Assembly: GCA_028023455.1 (NCBI GenBank)
Contig: JAQFVV010006199.1
Location: 1,796,001 to 1,860,000 of the forward strand
Length of the DNA: 64,000 bases
Origin: Epiperipatus broadwayi
Lineage: Eukaryota; Onychophora; Udeonychophora; Euonychophora; Peripatidae
Direction: 5' to 3'
This document shows, one piece after another, positions 11,305-23,545 of the stretch. Below the pieces are notes generated by a model, which did not search any database, had not been told where the DNA came from, and saw only the letters and a program-made list of their open reading frames with translations. A program made the translations under genes and the position numbers. The number at the start of each line of letters is the position of its first letter. The stretch's first letter is position 1.

Positions 11305-13635
11305 CGTGCTGACCATGCACTTAATAAATTAATATTTACAACTTTGATTTTTAAGCTATTAGCTTGATAGTTTAGAAAAGTTTAATGTAGTAATTGGATT
11401 GTAAATGCAATCCTACTCCTCACTAAAAATGGAGTAAGTTATGAAATTAAATTGAATTTAATCAAGTGATAGTTTGTTGAAGCAATCATTTATTCTAACA
11501 ATATATATATTGTTTTTAGGAGAAAGAAAAAACAATAATATATTTTCATTGCTGGAATAAAAATCTTTCTAGTATTCAATGCTTACTGCAAGGGCTTTTA
11601 GTACTATCAGAAGATGGTGATTAGTACTGGATTTTAATTGAGAGTTCATTAACGTTTATAATGTAGATCAAAAATTGAAGGTGGCAATCAATGGCAAATT
11701 ACCATTGGTCATAGTACTCCATAGCATAATTATTTTTACTTGTCTTCAAGCTGACAACTTACATTTTTAAAATCTAAAATACTTGATTATTAAGCTTTGT
11801 TTTTAGATAGTATTAATCAAAGATTGAAATGTAATGATTTTTTTTTAACTAACAACAATTAAACAATGTCAAATTATAAATTATTTCAAATTTTCACAGT
11901 CAATTATCTAATAAATTTAAAACACATTTATCATAATATTTATATTCAATTTTGAAATATAATTAATGTATTTAAATGATTTTATTTATATCAGATTTCT
12001 TTCTTTATCTATTATAATTCAAAGAATACTATATGTTTAAAGTTTTAAAACTTTCTAGTTTTATCTTTACTGGGATGAATATTTTTCAGTATATACATCA
12101 TTAAATTTTAAATATTTTTTTCAACGATTCATTATAGTATATAAATGTATGACTGCATGAGTATTATGATAGTGGAACTTGATTCAAAGGTATTGATGTT
12201 GTGCAATATGTTAGATACTAAATATTTTTTCCAATGATTCATTATAATATATATTTTTGTGGCTGTAGGATTATTATGTTGGTAGAATTTTATTCAAATG
12301 TATTTATGTTGTGCAGCCCACTGTGAGATTAAGAAAGGAATGCATACACAAATTTATGTCATTAATGATTTGTTTTAGAATTAAACCACAAACAGTAAAA
12401 TAACTAAAACAAAATTTAATTTCTCTATCTAATATTGCGACAGTTTATTCCCCTTTACAAAATTTATTTATGATTCTCCCTGTATACCCTTGAATTTAAA
12501 TATCATGGTACCATTGCATGTGCAATAAAATATATTTAAGTAATAGTTCTGATAAATATTTGGTCAGCCTTGTGTGAAAGCATTCCATACATACATTAAT
12601 AAAATAATAACAATACCTACAACTTTATTTATTTGCATTAAGTTCACTCATGCCTTTGCTTTTTTTACATGTGAGATAAATATTGTGATATAATAAAGAA
12701 AACAAGAGTTTATTATTAATGTGCATCTAATTATATTTTTCTGTCAGTAATCAAATGTATAAAATGATTATTGCTGTTGTGTCATGAATTCACAATATCT
12801 AAAATACATGTTTATGCATTATACAGTATATTATTTTATTTGTTTATCTGCTAATATAATACAATATAAAACTATTTTCTTTATCTTTTGTGACAAAGTC
12901 ATTCTCACTGAGGTCAGAAGTTATTACTTTAAATGTGACATTTCAATTTTTTGCCAAATTTTAGAGCAATGAATAAATATCTAATTCTAATAAATTGTCT
13001 AATAATAATAATAATAATAATATTGAGTGCTGATACATAAATATAAAGATAGACAATGTGATCTGAAAACATGCCTTGGTCTTATCATTCAATATTAAAT
13101 ATAGATATATTTAACACTGATAAACCCAAAATATTAATGTAATTGTTGGAAATATTATCCTATGCTTGCTTGCTTATCAAAAATAAAAAGAAATCTCCAA
13201 TAGTTTTATTTTCCAATGCACTATGGGATAAAACAACACCAAGCATTTCATACTACTGAATTTCTTCTTAACTCTGCAATATTAAATAACATGGTCTTCA
13301 AAATATGGAAATGAAATAAAATTTATATAATACTTATCGTACTTTTATGAATGATTTCCCACTTTCTCCATTGCAGATCATTATGAAAATAGTATGGACA
13401 ATGATGTACTTTAAGTAAAACTCTAGAAGTGCAACATTTGTTTATAATGATATAAGTTTGATTAATTCTGAAATAAATAATTAATCTCCAATACTATATT
13501 AAAAATCATAGTTCTTATTTTGGAAAAGATAAAATATTAATTTAAATAAATAAATCAATAATTATGTTACAATGTAAATTGTACACACAACATATATATC
13601 TATGTATCATACAGAGAAGAAAAATTCTATAATAA
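11305..13635. other. AT-rich non-coding DNA with one local duplication
   Basis: Apart from the tandem duplication at 12109-12317 I see no structure. The 62-codon frame at 12784-12972 has no domain. Confidence 0.45.
12109..12317. repeat. Two-copy tandem repeat, unit about 110 bp
   Basis: The segment beginning TAAATATTTTTTTCAACGAT at about 12109 recurs, diverged, at about 12219. Both copies share GATTCATTATA near the start and TTGATGTTGTGCA or TTTATGTTGTGCA at the end. No coding frame is involved. Confidence 0.65.
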
Positions 13636-13680
13636 TATTTAGCTAAGCATGCTTTCAGTACTGTGCATCAGATTCATGGT

Positions 13681-15760
13681 AACTAAACTAAACCAACTGG
13701 CTAAGATTCCAGAGCATGCTCAGTGGGATCCTAGTATTTCTTAGATTGACAACATTATTAGACTTGGCTATAAACCATGCCTCTTTTAATTTTCCTCTTC
13801 CTATTATTAGACTCATTGCAGATTGAGGATAAAATTCATGCCCAGCATTTTTCTTGTGATTGATGAATACAGAATTAATTTGAAAATCCACTTTAGATTT
13901 TTTACATTAGTTTATGTTTTGTCATAAATGCTTTGATAAACTAGCTTTCTTCTTTCCATAATAAGTGCACTACAATCAAGAGCCTTGGCAAATAATCATC
14001 CTTTTCCATTCTATCCTTTGAATTGTTTGTCAGTTTGTTTAGACATAAGGGTGATCTGAAACTGATATTAAAATTTTTACAAATCTCTTTTAATTTTGCA
14101 TCCAGATTTGGGATGTAAACCAAGGGAAAACCCTTCTTAATCCATTTTATTTTTATTTGTGTCATGGTTAAATTTAGTTTTATCATAAAACAATCATAAT
14201 TGTCTATATAATATATTCTTGTTGTGCCCCACAGTTACTGAATCATTAACATATCTATCAATATTCTTCTTTCTAGCTGGCTCAGATTTACACAAATATA
14301 AAGTATGGTATAGAAAACATTTAAATCCTGACAATATATACTTATAGAGGAATATGTAATAAAGAGTGAATAAAGCCTTTTACATTTAATGGCTTGATGA
14401 TCATTTTGTATATGTACTCATTATGGTCTCTGTATATTCAGATCTAAATATTTTAAACTTGATTAATTTCAAATTTCATAGTCCATACCAAATCTGAACT
14501 ATTATTTAAATTCTTAAACATATTTTTAATCACCCTTCTTGGATCTTATACAAACACATCATTTTCAAATCTTTTGTATAAAATATCATTATTTATATTC
14601 ACTAATATCTGTATAATGTGATCCTCAATTTCTTGACACATATAAACTGTAGATGACATCATTCATAATGGAAAATCCTTTGGCCAGTTCTTCTCCATTT
14701 GGTATCAGTCCTTTACATAATTTGCAATAATATCCCCATCGATCCATTCTAAAACTATGATAATAAATTTGACTTTATATACATCTACACCATATTCTAA
14801 CAAGAGCTTCTTAATTAAGTTTATGGATTGCAGATTGCCTATTGGTCTGTATAATTCACACACATCTAATGAGGCTGTACAATAATTATCAACAGTCTTA
14901 ACAAACTTCAATACCTGCACAAACTCAAAGGTTAAATCTACCAAAATCTATTAACTTGTATTACTGTTCAGTGACTAGCTAAGATGCTTTATAATAATAG
15001 AAGTCACCAAAATCATTCATCAATCTCAGATCTATCTTTATGTATTTTAATGTTTGCGAACAAACATGGAAAGATTGCTGAAGACAGATAAATTTTCTGA
15101 TATTCTTTTCTAGCAAATGCTTGCTCAATATATGGACATAAAACATTGGAAATAAACTTAATTTTAAATTATAATTCTTGATTCTTTTAAGTTTCAATTT
15201 ATTGATTTGCTAACTCGTTTTCTCATTAAATGCATCTTTAGATGAACCTATTATTCTTGTCCTCTTTTATACATATAATGTTTTTTTCTTGCAACATCAA
15301 TTTGAAATTATTGTTTTATTCCAAGGATTCTGCATTCCTAAATAATATTTATTCTTTAACATATCTTATTTTTTCTTAGAGACTCATATGCTATCTCAAT
15401 ATCTGCAATAATCTCCATGTTCAGATTTCTCCAGCTTTCCCTGACAAACTTTGGTTCATATTCCAGTAGGCCTTTGAACTTTTGACATTTTTACATTCGA
15501 TAAATTTAGGTAATTCTTTTGTGTTTCACTATAGGCCATTATACCTTCCTTCTCTGCTAAAAACTTAAATTTGTTACCAAACTTCCATTGCAAACATGTT
15601 TGTAATCTCTTACACCAGATTATAATAATTTCTAAAATTGCATAAAACATCATCAGTCTTCTTTTTCTAGCAATATTTAAATATAATTTCTTCTTATATC
15701 CTCTGACAACAATTTTAATAATGTCATTTGCAATAGAATCATGGCCTCCCTTTGAATATA
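13681..15760 (-). pseudogene. Penelope-like element polyprotein relic (RT plus GIY-YIG)
   Basis: Reading down from 15760, the frame fragments give NLSNVKMSKVQ at about 15510-15480, and a basic KLKRIKNYNLKLSL block at about 15200-15160. SLDVCELY at about 14873-14851 is comparable with motif A of Penelope reverse transcriptases, whose first catalytic Asp is kept. A YQMEKNWPKDFPL block follows near 14700-14660 where YQ-x-x-G-x-x-MGSP is expected; the MGSP glycine and serine are lost. The linker is FPLVYIPNLDAKLKEICKNF at about 14134-14080, then LNKLTNNSKDRM. The nuclease end reads HEFYPQ near 13830 and NNVVNLRNT near 13755. Many stops and frame changes are present, so the copy is dead. Length and domain order fit a Penelope-like element, a retroelement class with RT joined to a GIY-YIG nuclease. 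Confidence 0.7.
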
Positions 15761-15971
15761 AATAGATGAATTAATGAAGACTCTGCAGAAATTCTGAAAG
15801 AGTTTATAACATATACATTTAAGAATTTCAACTACTCTCCTAATTTAACAATTTCTTTGTGTAACTTTAATGCTTCTACATACTTCCAGTCATAATTGTA
15901 ATTCATACTTGTACAAGATAATAAATAAATAGATCAATTATTAATTATATACATGCATATTTTGTGTCACA

Positions 15972-16544
15972 TATGATAAAAATAAAAATAAAATGGATAA
16001 AGAATGAGTTTCCTTGGCTTATATACCACATTGGATATGAAATTAAAAGAAGTAATCTATAAAGATTTTAATGTCAGCCTCAGATCTTCCTTATGTCTAA
16101 TCAGACTGATCAACAATTCAAAAGATAGCTAGAGTGGAAGAGGGCAATTGATATGAAATTGTATATTTGATTATTTGCCAAGACCCTTGTTTTAGTGCCA
16201 CTTATTATTGAGAAACAAAAACTAGATATGAAATTGTATATTTGATTATTTGCCAAGACCCTTGTTGTAGTGCCACTTATTATGGAGAAACAAAAGCTAG
16301 TGTATCAATAGATTTACAACAACATATAAACCAATATAAAAAGTCTAAAGTGGATTCTGAAATTAATTTTATATTATTTAATTACAAGAAAAATGCTAGG
16401 CATGAATTTTATCCTCAAATAATTAATATGGTCTGCAATGAACCTAATGATAGGAAGATAAGATGCTGTTTTATAATTAAGTCCAATAACATTGTCAATC
16501 TAAGAAATACTAAATGTCCAACTGAGCATGCACTGGAATATTAA
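15972..16544 (+). pseudogene. Penelope-like linker and GIY-YIG relic, inverted copy
   Basis: This arm reads KMDKE, then RSSLCLIRLINNSKD (about 16083-16125), then QDPCCSATYYGETKASVSI (16254-16310), then HEFYPQ, and ends NTKCPTEHALEY at the stop at 16542. Tyr, Gly, Glu and Thr of the YYGET motif, the Cys pair before it and the HEFYP block are all present. This is the best-preserved nuclease in the window, with about 100 codons open from 16242. An in-frame 75-bp duplication (about 16150-16299) repeats the strand before YYGET, and the first copy has a stop where YYGE would continue. The opposite arm (13681-13891) encodes the same C-terminus on the other strand. Confidence 0.7.
16150..16299 (+). 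repeat. 75-bp in-frame tandem duplication inside the GIY-YIG relic
   Basis: GATATGAAATTGTATATTTG starts at 16150 and again at 16225. The two 75-bp copies differ at a few positions; the first reads TATTGAGAA where the second reads TATGGAGAA. Because 75 is 25 codons, the duplication kept the frame. Confidence 0.85.
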
Positions 16545-16604
16545 CTGGTCAGTTTAGTTTGTTTACCATGAGTCTGGTACACCATAACAAAAGTGTATTT
16601 GACT

Positions 16605-18345
16605 AAATATTATTATTATTATTATTGAATTTTTATTTTCTACATTGCAAATAGATATACCCGTATGAGTAATTTATAAATACGTTTATTCAGTAATTAT
16701 TACGTAACTAAGTTAATTTTGAATTCTACGTTAATATATATGTGAGAGGTATTTACCATAAATAAAATGTGACTGGGCTGTATTCATAGCCAAAAAAGTT
16801 AAATAAAATTAAAATAAAACATGACTCATTAGTGTATCATTAAATCCATGACATTTTTAATTTAACAAAAATGATTTTTAAAATAAAATAAAAATAAAAT
16901 TCCCACAATCTTATTTTATGTTTTATTTTGATTGATTTCTGATAGCTTCTTAGATCATAATTTATATGTCTTGATTTTCAGAACATGCAACTAAAATTAA
17001 CAGGGCATTGAATAATATAAAACAATAACAATAAATTAAACAACATTATGAAATGTGCATTATTAAAAGTCTGTGACAAAATTTTTGATTCGTTTCCTGG
17101 ATTTGAAATACAGTTAATAATGAGTTTATTTGAAAATTGTTCTTTAGAATTATCATTAACATTTGTTTATATATATAAAAACTTATAGGATTAACTTAAT
17201 TATTTATATCATTTAGCAGTTGATTGGACAATTGTTAAATAGTTTGCTTTTTCATATGACAGATACATGGTTCAGGGCAATACTTTATCTATACAGTATG
17301 ATGAAACTCTTGGTTAACATTGCATATAACTTGGGAGGGAGTAGGGTTAAAGTTTACTTATTTTAAAACTAATAGTTGATACATTTAGTTTTCATTTTTA
17401 TTGACAGTAATGTAAAATAATAAAGAAAACAGTACAATTGTTCATACAAAAAATATTAAAACTTTTAAATATCTAATAACAGAGAAGCTATTTATAATGA
17501 GAAATTATTGAATAAAATATTTTTTTTCTAACCAACTCTTCTAAGATTAATTTCATTCTAAAAGCTTTTCTTAAAATTGCATCACTGCGAGAAAAGAGGA
17601 ATAAAGGCTATATTTATAACAATATATAGATAGTGGATGTATTTGTTTTATTAAATATATATATATAATTTTGTTATGTATTGAATTGATTTTAATTTTG
17701 TCTTAGATGTACATGCACATTTATTTTTTCTTTGTGTTTGTGTTTTGCATTTGGGATTGAATTAATCTTGTTCTTTTTCCACCTTATCTTGTTTGCGAAA
17801 TTTGTTGCTTTGATAAACCATGATTTAGAAAAAAATACTAAATAAAAAAATCAAAAATTTTTATTTACAAATTTGAAATTATAAATTTTGTACTTACTAT
17901 TTATATTGGTTGTCATGAGTCAATTTTCAATGAGACATTTTCTCATATGTTCAATGTACAATCACATTGCAGCTCTTATAGTAGAAGGATTTATTTTACA
18001 CTTTGTAAATCAAATCTATGAGTTTGTTCAACAAAAAAGTTTTATTTATTATAATCCAAAATACAAAGATAATGACAGAAATTTTATCAAAAAGCCATGA
18101 CGTGCTTTTTTAAAATGAAAATGTGTGTGTGTTTTTTTAAAGAAGGTGAGCATTTAGATGAATTTATCCATTTTTCAATATATTACTGTACTGAGATCTT
18201 TATAACTAATTATTCTATTTTTGTAGTAATTATTTTTTATTGATACCTTAATGTGTATAATTTTAAATTGTGTCATTGCTATGTATATTACAAAAACTTA
18301 ATTTATGAAGCCTTATTTTTTTAATTAAGGTCTGTTTAAATTAAG
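16605..18345. other. AT-rich non-coding DNA
   Basis: No feature recognised. The 70-codon plus-strand frame at 17888-18100 has no motif. Confidence 0.45.
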
Positions 18346-18346
18346 A

Positions 18347-18535
18347 ATCATCCAAAAAATATTTCATGTAGTTTAGCACAGCAGTAGATTATGAACCTTA
18401 TTTTTTGAATGTTTATGTAAAGCAGGTATCATCCAAAATAAAACACAAATGCTCATTGCAGTTTAGCACAGCAGTAGAGTGATGAACTTGAGAGATAAAG
18501 GTTTCTGAATTAAAGTTTAACTTATCGCATCTGAC
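18347..18535 (+). repeat. Tandemly duplicated, degenerate tRNA-SINE-like sequence
   Basis: ATCATCCAAAA opens two neighbouring units (about 18347 and 18431), each reaching AGTTTAGCACAGCAGTAGA. TTAGCACAGCAGTAG is close to a pol III A box, and downstream of the second copy GGTTTCTGAATTAAAGTTT sits where a worn B box would be. I read this as a SINE head whose front part was duplicated once. An intact B box is missing. Confidence 0.4.
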
Positions 18536-18539
18536 ATTC

Positions 18540-19055
18540 AGATATTAACAACTCAATTTTATTCTAAATCATTAGTAGCTCTGTATTGAAGAAAACAAAT
18601 CTTCTTTGAATAAGATTCAGCTTACAACTAAATAATGTAAATGCAGCAGAATAACTATACAATAAATACTAGAATCTTAATTTCTGTCAAAAATAGTAAA
18701 AAATGAATTATACTAATACATCAGTTTCAGATAATGTTTATTCATTTAGTTGTTAATTTAACTTAACCAATACAAATTAAATCTTCATTTTCTCAACTTT
18801 TGAAGATCTATTTTTTCAATTTTTTTTTTTTTCATTTCATTTTCATTACAATGATTAATGGCCTCACATAAGTACAAGTTCAATAACATAAAAAGTTCTC
18901 AATATTTTTTTATTTTATTTTTTATAACAGCTAATGAATTGATGATAAAATTCATTCACAATTGAAACCTTATAATATATACAACATAATAAATAGTAGG
19001 GTTATCTCTACAAAAACTTATTTATATACTTTTTTCACACAATTATGTGATTCTA
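18540..19055. other. AT-rich non-coding DNA
   Basis: Nothing recognised. Confidence 0.5.
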
Positions 19056-19249
19056 ACAAACTTGTAATGTTTAAGTTAATCTGAAAAAGTAAATCAAACT
19101 ATAAGAAAGTCTTAAATACACTGAACCAGTTTTCAGCAGATCATGCCAGGCTCATAGTACTGAAAAGGAATATGCAGTTAGGAAAATGCCTTTCTATTAG
19201 CATGGTCAATATTTAAATTAAATCAGTATATAAATTAAGTGATTAAATG

Positions 19250-19516
19250 TTTCATTTTTTGATAATGGGACATAGGAATCTTTTATATTGATGAAATGAG
19301 CATTCCTTGCTATAGCCCAAATCTCTCTATATATTCTTTTCCTATAATCCCTCTTGGCAAATATTGTTCTTACATTGGAAGGTGAAAGATGTGTCTCATA
19401 TTAAGCTCATGATTGGAAAAGATCTGTATTTACAATTTAGTTTAGCTTTGTTGTATAAATATGTATTCTGGGTGATTCTCATAGATCTGTTAGTGCAATA
19501 TTCACCATAATGCATA
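19250..19516 (-). pseudogene. Penelope-like GIY-YIG relic, left arm
   Basis: Minus-strand counterpart of the relic at 19621-19930. It reads MHYGEYCTNRSMRITQN and then YLYNKAKLN before degenerating, and reaches a CPIIKK block near 19270. Glu is retained in the YGE core but the following Thr is Tyr. It begins directly at the loop edge, so it lacks the upstream linker. Confidence 0.6.
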
Positions 19517-19620
19517 GAATTACAGGATAGGGCAGGTCATGAAATTTTTATACAACTTGAGGAACATGTTTGACAGGTATACAGATCACTTTACCTCCTC
19601 ACTTAACAACTTTTTAAACA

Positions 19621-19930
19621 ATGCAAGAGATGGAATACATGTCAACCATACTCTTCAAATTGTATATAAAATTTCATCCCTCCCCATCCTGCAAGTCTGT
19701 GTATTATGGTGAATCTTGCACTAACAGATCAATAAGAATCACCCAGCACATGTATTTATACAACAGAGCTAAACTAAATCATAAATACAAATTGATTTTT
19801 TTTCAATCATGATCTTAATTCACCCTTAATGTAAGAACAATATGTGCTGAGAGAGATGATAGGAAAAGAAAATATAAAGGGGCTTGAGCTCATGCAAGGG
19901 ATCCTCATATCAATAAAAAAAAATTCCTAT
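19621..19930 (+). pseudogene. Penelope-like GIY-YIG relic, right arm
   Basis: The open part encodes a KFHPSPSCKSVYYGESCTNR stretch (about 19668-19725), then RITQH, then a Lys/Asn-rich tail. Two Ser-Cys steps lead into YYGES, the GIY-YIG core, with Ser in place of the usual Thr. After a stop near 19810 the text runs on in a second frame to NKKKFLCSIIKK near 19930. The left arm carries the same segment on the minus strand (HYGEYCTNRSMRITQ, about 19510-19455). Both are broken. Confidence 0.65.
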
Positions 19931-20154
19931 GTTCCATTATCAAAAAAATGGAACATTTAATCATTTAATTTACATATTATGCCTAATTTACATATTACAC
20001 CACACTAATATAAAGGCATATTCCTAACTGCACATTCCTATTCAGCACTGATTCTGGCAGTGATCTGCAGAAAGTTGGCTCAGTGCATTTAAGACTCTTA
20101 TAGTTTGATTTATCTTTTCAGATTAACTTGAACATTACAAATTTGCTAGAAAAA

Positions 20155-21300
20155 CTTAGATACTATTTATAAAAACTAAGTTGCCTTAATTATCTTTTAA
20201 AATGAAACTGTAATGTGATTATTATGTTGTGTGTGATTTATTGTAGTTTATCAATAGTGCTAGAAAGAAATCTTATTATATGAATTTTATTTATATAGAA
20301 TATTGACTTAGATAATTGTAAGTATACTTATAATAAATTGTATTAAGGCATAATTAACATAGGTTAATTATCATCATTGTTGACCAAGTATTTTTATTTG
20401 TTTATAATATCCCACTGTTCAATCATTTTCATTTTTCCATGGCTGAATACATTCATATGTATTATGTGTGTTTGTTTAATCGTATAGATATATTTGATAA
20501 TTAGTTGTTTTTTTTCCCAAGGTCATAATATTATTCATGTTTACTTCAAAAATATCGTCGAGATTTTTATTGAATCATTTTTATTTCATATTTTTTCGGC
20601 TTTCTTATTGCTTGAGTAATTAGAAAATAAAGTTTGTTTATTTTTGGATTGAACTGTTTGAAGAGCAAGGTATAATGAGTCTTACTTTGGTCGCTAATAA
20701 TCACTGGCTAGCCAAGGACATCTTCATTTTCTCAACTAAGTTTGATCAGAAAAATGTAATGTCTGCATGTTGTATTAGCTGCAGTTAAATCCCCAAATTG
20801 TTGTCCCTAACCATGTTCTTCATATCAACACCATTGTGAAGGATTTGTGCCAAGGCCAGCAATAATAGAGGCATTATGACTCGAGTCCTCAGCTTCTTGG
20901 CAAATAAGAAAAGTTTCTTTTAGATCTCCAGTATAGGCTTTAAATTAGGTTTTATTAGTTTGCTTTGTAGTTAAGAATTACCAAAGATAGACTAGGCTCC
21001 ACCTTGGCTTTTTAAAAAGATCCTCGCCAATAATTATTTATTGAGAGTTTTAAAAACTTAATATATATTCAAAATGTTTTAAAATTTAATGATATTTAAT
21101 GATTCAAAATTAATACGATATTTTTAAAAATTACAAATTTTAAAACTACGTATATATTTTTTCACTTTATTATAATATATCGTGTGTGTGTGTGTGTATA
21201 TATGTAACACATGCCACCTAGATCTGCTTTTTTTTTTATAATGAAAATAGAGTTGCGGCTTTATGCTCCGCAAAAAGAATAAAACAATGTAATAATAATA
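20155..21300. other. Mostly AT-rich non-coding DNA with a less AT-biased island
   Basis: The block 20640-21020 is visibly richer in G and C than its surroundings. On its minus strand about 37 codons are open at 20940-20830 (starting AYTGDLKETFLICQEAEDSS). I do not recognise it, and it may be the remnant of a coding sequence. A TG/TA microsatellite lies at about 21181-21202. Confidence 0.35.
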
Positions 21301-21671
21301 ATGATAGTCAACAACACCTCTTCGAACAGTGTCCATTCCTCACCCAAATCAGGACTATCATGTTAAATACATACAGATGGCCAGTTGCATGTATACAACA
21401 GCTAATTCAATCCTATCTGAAGATATCCCTCCCCCCATCCACAGCACATACAGCACCTTTCACTCTGTATGCCTTCTGGTGCGCTTGCTGCATCTTCACC
21501 ATTGGCAACAACACCAGAAGACCCCCAGCTATATTCATTAGTAAGGTCCAACAAATCAAGGCTCGGCATAACAATACTGCACCCCCAGATATTTTTGCTG
21601 CCACCTGGTCACTACTAAAACAACCAACACTCTATAAAAGGTCATGGTCCAACAATAACTGCATTGAATAG
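21301..21671 (+). pseudogene. LINE ORF2 C-terminal fragment, 5' truncated
   Basis: The plus-strand frame reads HLFEQCPFLTQIRTIMLNTY from about 21313 and stays open for over 100 codons to the stop at 21669. H-L-F-x-x-C-P is the second half of the Cys/His motif that closes the reverse transcriptase polyprotein in L1/Tx1-type LINEs; the LINE at 26-29 kb has the fuller version (C-T-H-C followed by H-L-F-L-S-C). The sequence upstream is not related, so this is a 5'-truncated insertion, as is usual for LINEs. It is less AT-rich than its surroundings. The minus-strand frame at 21413-21604 is its shadow. Confidence 0.55.
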
Positions 21672-22229
21672 CATTCAATTGTACCATAGATTATTCTCAA
21701 CATAACTCACCTTTATTGGCTGCCTTCAACACCATCCACTACCAGACTACAGATCGACTGCAATCCACCAGTTGTCTTCATATTTAATCCTACTCTGAAT
21801 TGACTTAGTTCTTTGTACTGCACCTGCAGCTTGGATTATAAGTTACCACTCTATTGTACTCTAAGATTAACAATTAAAAGAAGAATAGTCCAGATTAATT
21901 TAGTGATTGTAAATAACCTCCAATATAATCTCAGATTTTACAATTCTAGATCATATCCATCTATCTGTCTATGAAGTTGGGTTTTATATTGAACTGTTTT
22001 TTTAAAGATTTTAATGATTAAACTTGATATTGGTCTCTGTATCCAAAACTAATAGGAGCATTAGAAACTTGATTAATGTAACTTTAAAATTAATCCATAT
22101 AAAAACCTGTATAACATGATTGCACATGCAACCCTTACAATTAATGTTATGTAATGCTATCTTACCCAAAGTATTAATAAAGATTATTGTTGAAACAATA
22201 ATAATAATAATAATAATTAATAATAATTC
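21672..22229 (+). repeat. Probable LINE 3' untranslated region with AAT-repeat tail
   Basis: Non-coding sequence follows the C-terminal fragment and ends in an AAT/ATA run at about 22196-22228. The LINE at 26-29.5 kb ends in the same kind of AAT array, so the run is plausibly the element's 3' tail rather than an independent microsatellite. Confidence 0.4.
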
Positions 22230-23190
22230 TGCAGAATGCAATCCATTTTTCTACAACCATGTTAACAAGCTGTAGTTTTTTATGCTCCAAAAGTACTCTA
22301 AACCTAGATCTGGCAGTATAAAAACCTTACTCTGATATAATTTTTTCAATTTCCAATGAGTATGTTACATTTTTCATTCAAAATTTCAATTAAAATCAAG
22401 GTACCCAATGATAATTTAGAAAACAATATAGTGACAAAGTTATTACTTGACCAGAAAAGCTTCTGCCAATATTATCAGTTTAAAATTTCAAAGTCCAAAG
22501 TATGGTCAAACATATCCTTATTCTTAATTTTATTGTAGCAATTTTCAATTTTTGTTTGGAAAAAAATAAGAAAATTCAGTTTTAAGTTCCCCAGGAAGCA
22601 GTTCATTTTGCTTGCAAACAAGTTAACAAGCTGTTGTTTTTTATACTTAAAAAGTATTTAAAATCTTAGGATAATGGAAGGGGAAAAACTACCTTCATAT
22701 ATCTTTTTCAATTTCCAATCAGTTAATAACTTATTTCTAATTTTGTGTTACATTTTTCATTCAAATTTTCAATTAAAATCCAGTTGCTTAATGATAATAT
22801 ATTTTTTAAAAATCCATCACATGACCAGTGTGTGTTGACTGTAATACCAACATAAAGTTTCAAAGTCCAAAAGTCAGTCAAGGATATGCTTATTTTTACT
22901 GTTATTGTAGTAAACTTTGATCTTTGTTTAGTAACAAAAAGTTGATCTCAAATCCCCAGCAATCAGTTCATTTGCTCAAAACCAAGATAACAAGCTCTGG
23001 TTTTTATGCTTATAAAGTGCTCAAAATCTTAGGATAACAAGTTAACCAAAAAAATTGTACTAATGTTATATAATTTTCAATGTCCAATCAATTGATAACT
23101 TATTTCCTATTTTGTGTTACATTTTTCATTCAAATTATTAAATTTCAATTTAAATCAAGTTACTAACAATAATTTCAAAAAAACATAAGA
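22230..23190. repeat. Tandem array, unit about 362 bp, 2.6 copies
   Basis: The block around TTAACAAGCTGT occurs at 22261 and 22622, and as GATAACAAGCTCT at 22986, giving spacings of 361 and 364. Each unit then has a TTTTCAATTTCCAAT-type block, GTTACATTTTTCATTCAAA, and TTCAAAGTCCAAA-type text. Copies are diverged with small indels. The array lies upstream of the LINE with two other arrays and could be its 5' region. Confidence 0.75.
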
Positions 23191-23245
23191 CATTTCTAAT
23201 GCTAAACCTAACAACCTACCCCAGCTTTCACCATGTCTTCTATGT

Positions 23246-23545
23246 CTGAACTTCTATCTATGAATTTCACACTTATATCACATCGGCCTCCCCTCTAAAA
23301 CAGTCAGACCAGAGTCTGACCATCCTACCACAAACTCCAACTCATCAATTGCAACTAATTCTAACACAGCTGTACCACCACCCTCTTTTGAAATCTGGAC
23401 CTTCTATCTATGGATTTCATACTTAAACCTCATCAAAAGCCTTATCCAGCCTCCATCTCTAACACAGCTAGATCCAGAGTCTGACCAACCTATCCAATTC
23501 AACAATTGCAACCAATCCTAACATAGCTGTAATACCCTCCCCCCA
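23246..23545. repeat. Tandem array, unit about 156 bp, 2 copies
   Basis: TTCTATCTATGAATTTCACA near 23246 recurs as TTCTATCTATGGATTTCATA near 23402. CCAGAGTCTGACCA and CAATTGCAAC follow in both. This C-rich stretch differs in composition from its flanks and shows no start or domain. Confidence 0.65.

Larger units (their letters stand above)
13640..16600. mobile_element. Penelope-like foldback element 2 (RT-bearing copy plus inverted 3' copy)
   Basis: The left arm (about 13640-14160) and right arm (about 15972-16590) are reverse complements and both encode the linker and GIY-YIG region, left on the minus strand and right on the plus strand. Between them lies the rest of the minus-strand copy, including reverse transcriptase relics. 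The locus is thus one longer element preceded at its 5' side by an inverted, 5'-truncated copy of its own 3' end. Inverted and tandem partial copies are an established habit of Penelope elements. The outer ends lie where similarity stops, near AGCTAAGCATG on the left and before the ATT run at 16608. Confidence 0.75.
19058..20150. mobile_element. Penelope-like foldback element 3
   Basis: The left arm (about 19058-19516) and right arm (about 19699-20150) are inverted copies of roughly 450 bp with indels, meeting at a loop of about 182 bp. Shared landmarks are CTTTTCAGATTAACTTGAACATT at the outside in the right arm, with its complement at 19061-19085, and TATGGTGAATATTGCAC at the inside. Both arms encode the nuclease end, outward on opposite strands. 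The loop continues the plus-strand copy upstream. Confidence 0.75.

Noticed and set aside
21413-21604. 63-codon minus-strand frame
   Set aside because: The plus strand carries the HLFxxC LINE motif and a longer frame, so this is its shadow.
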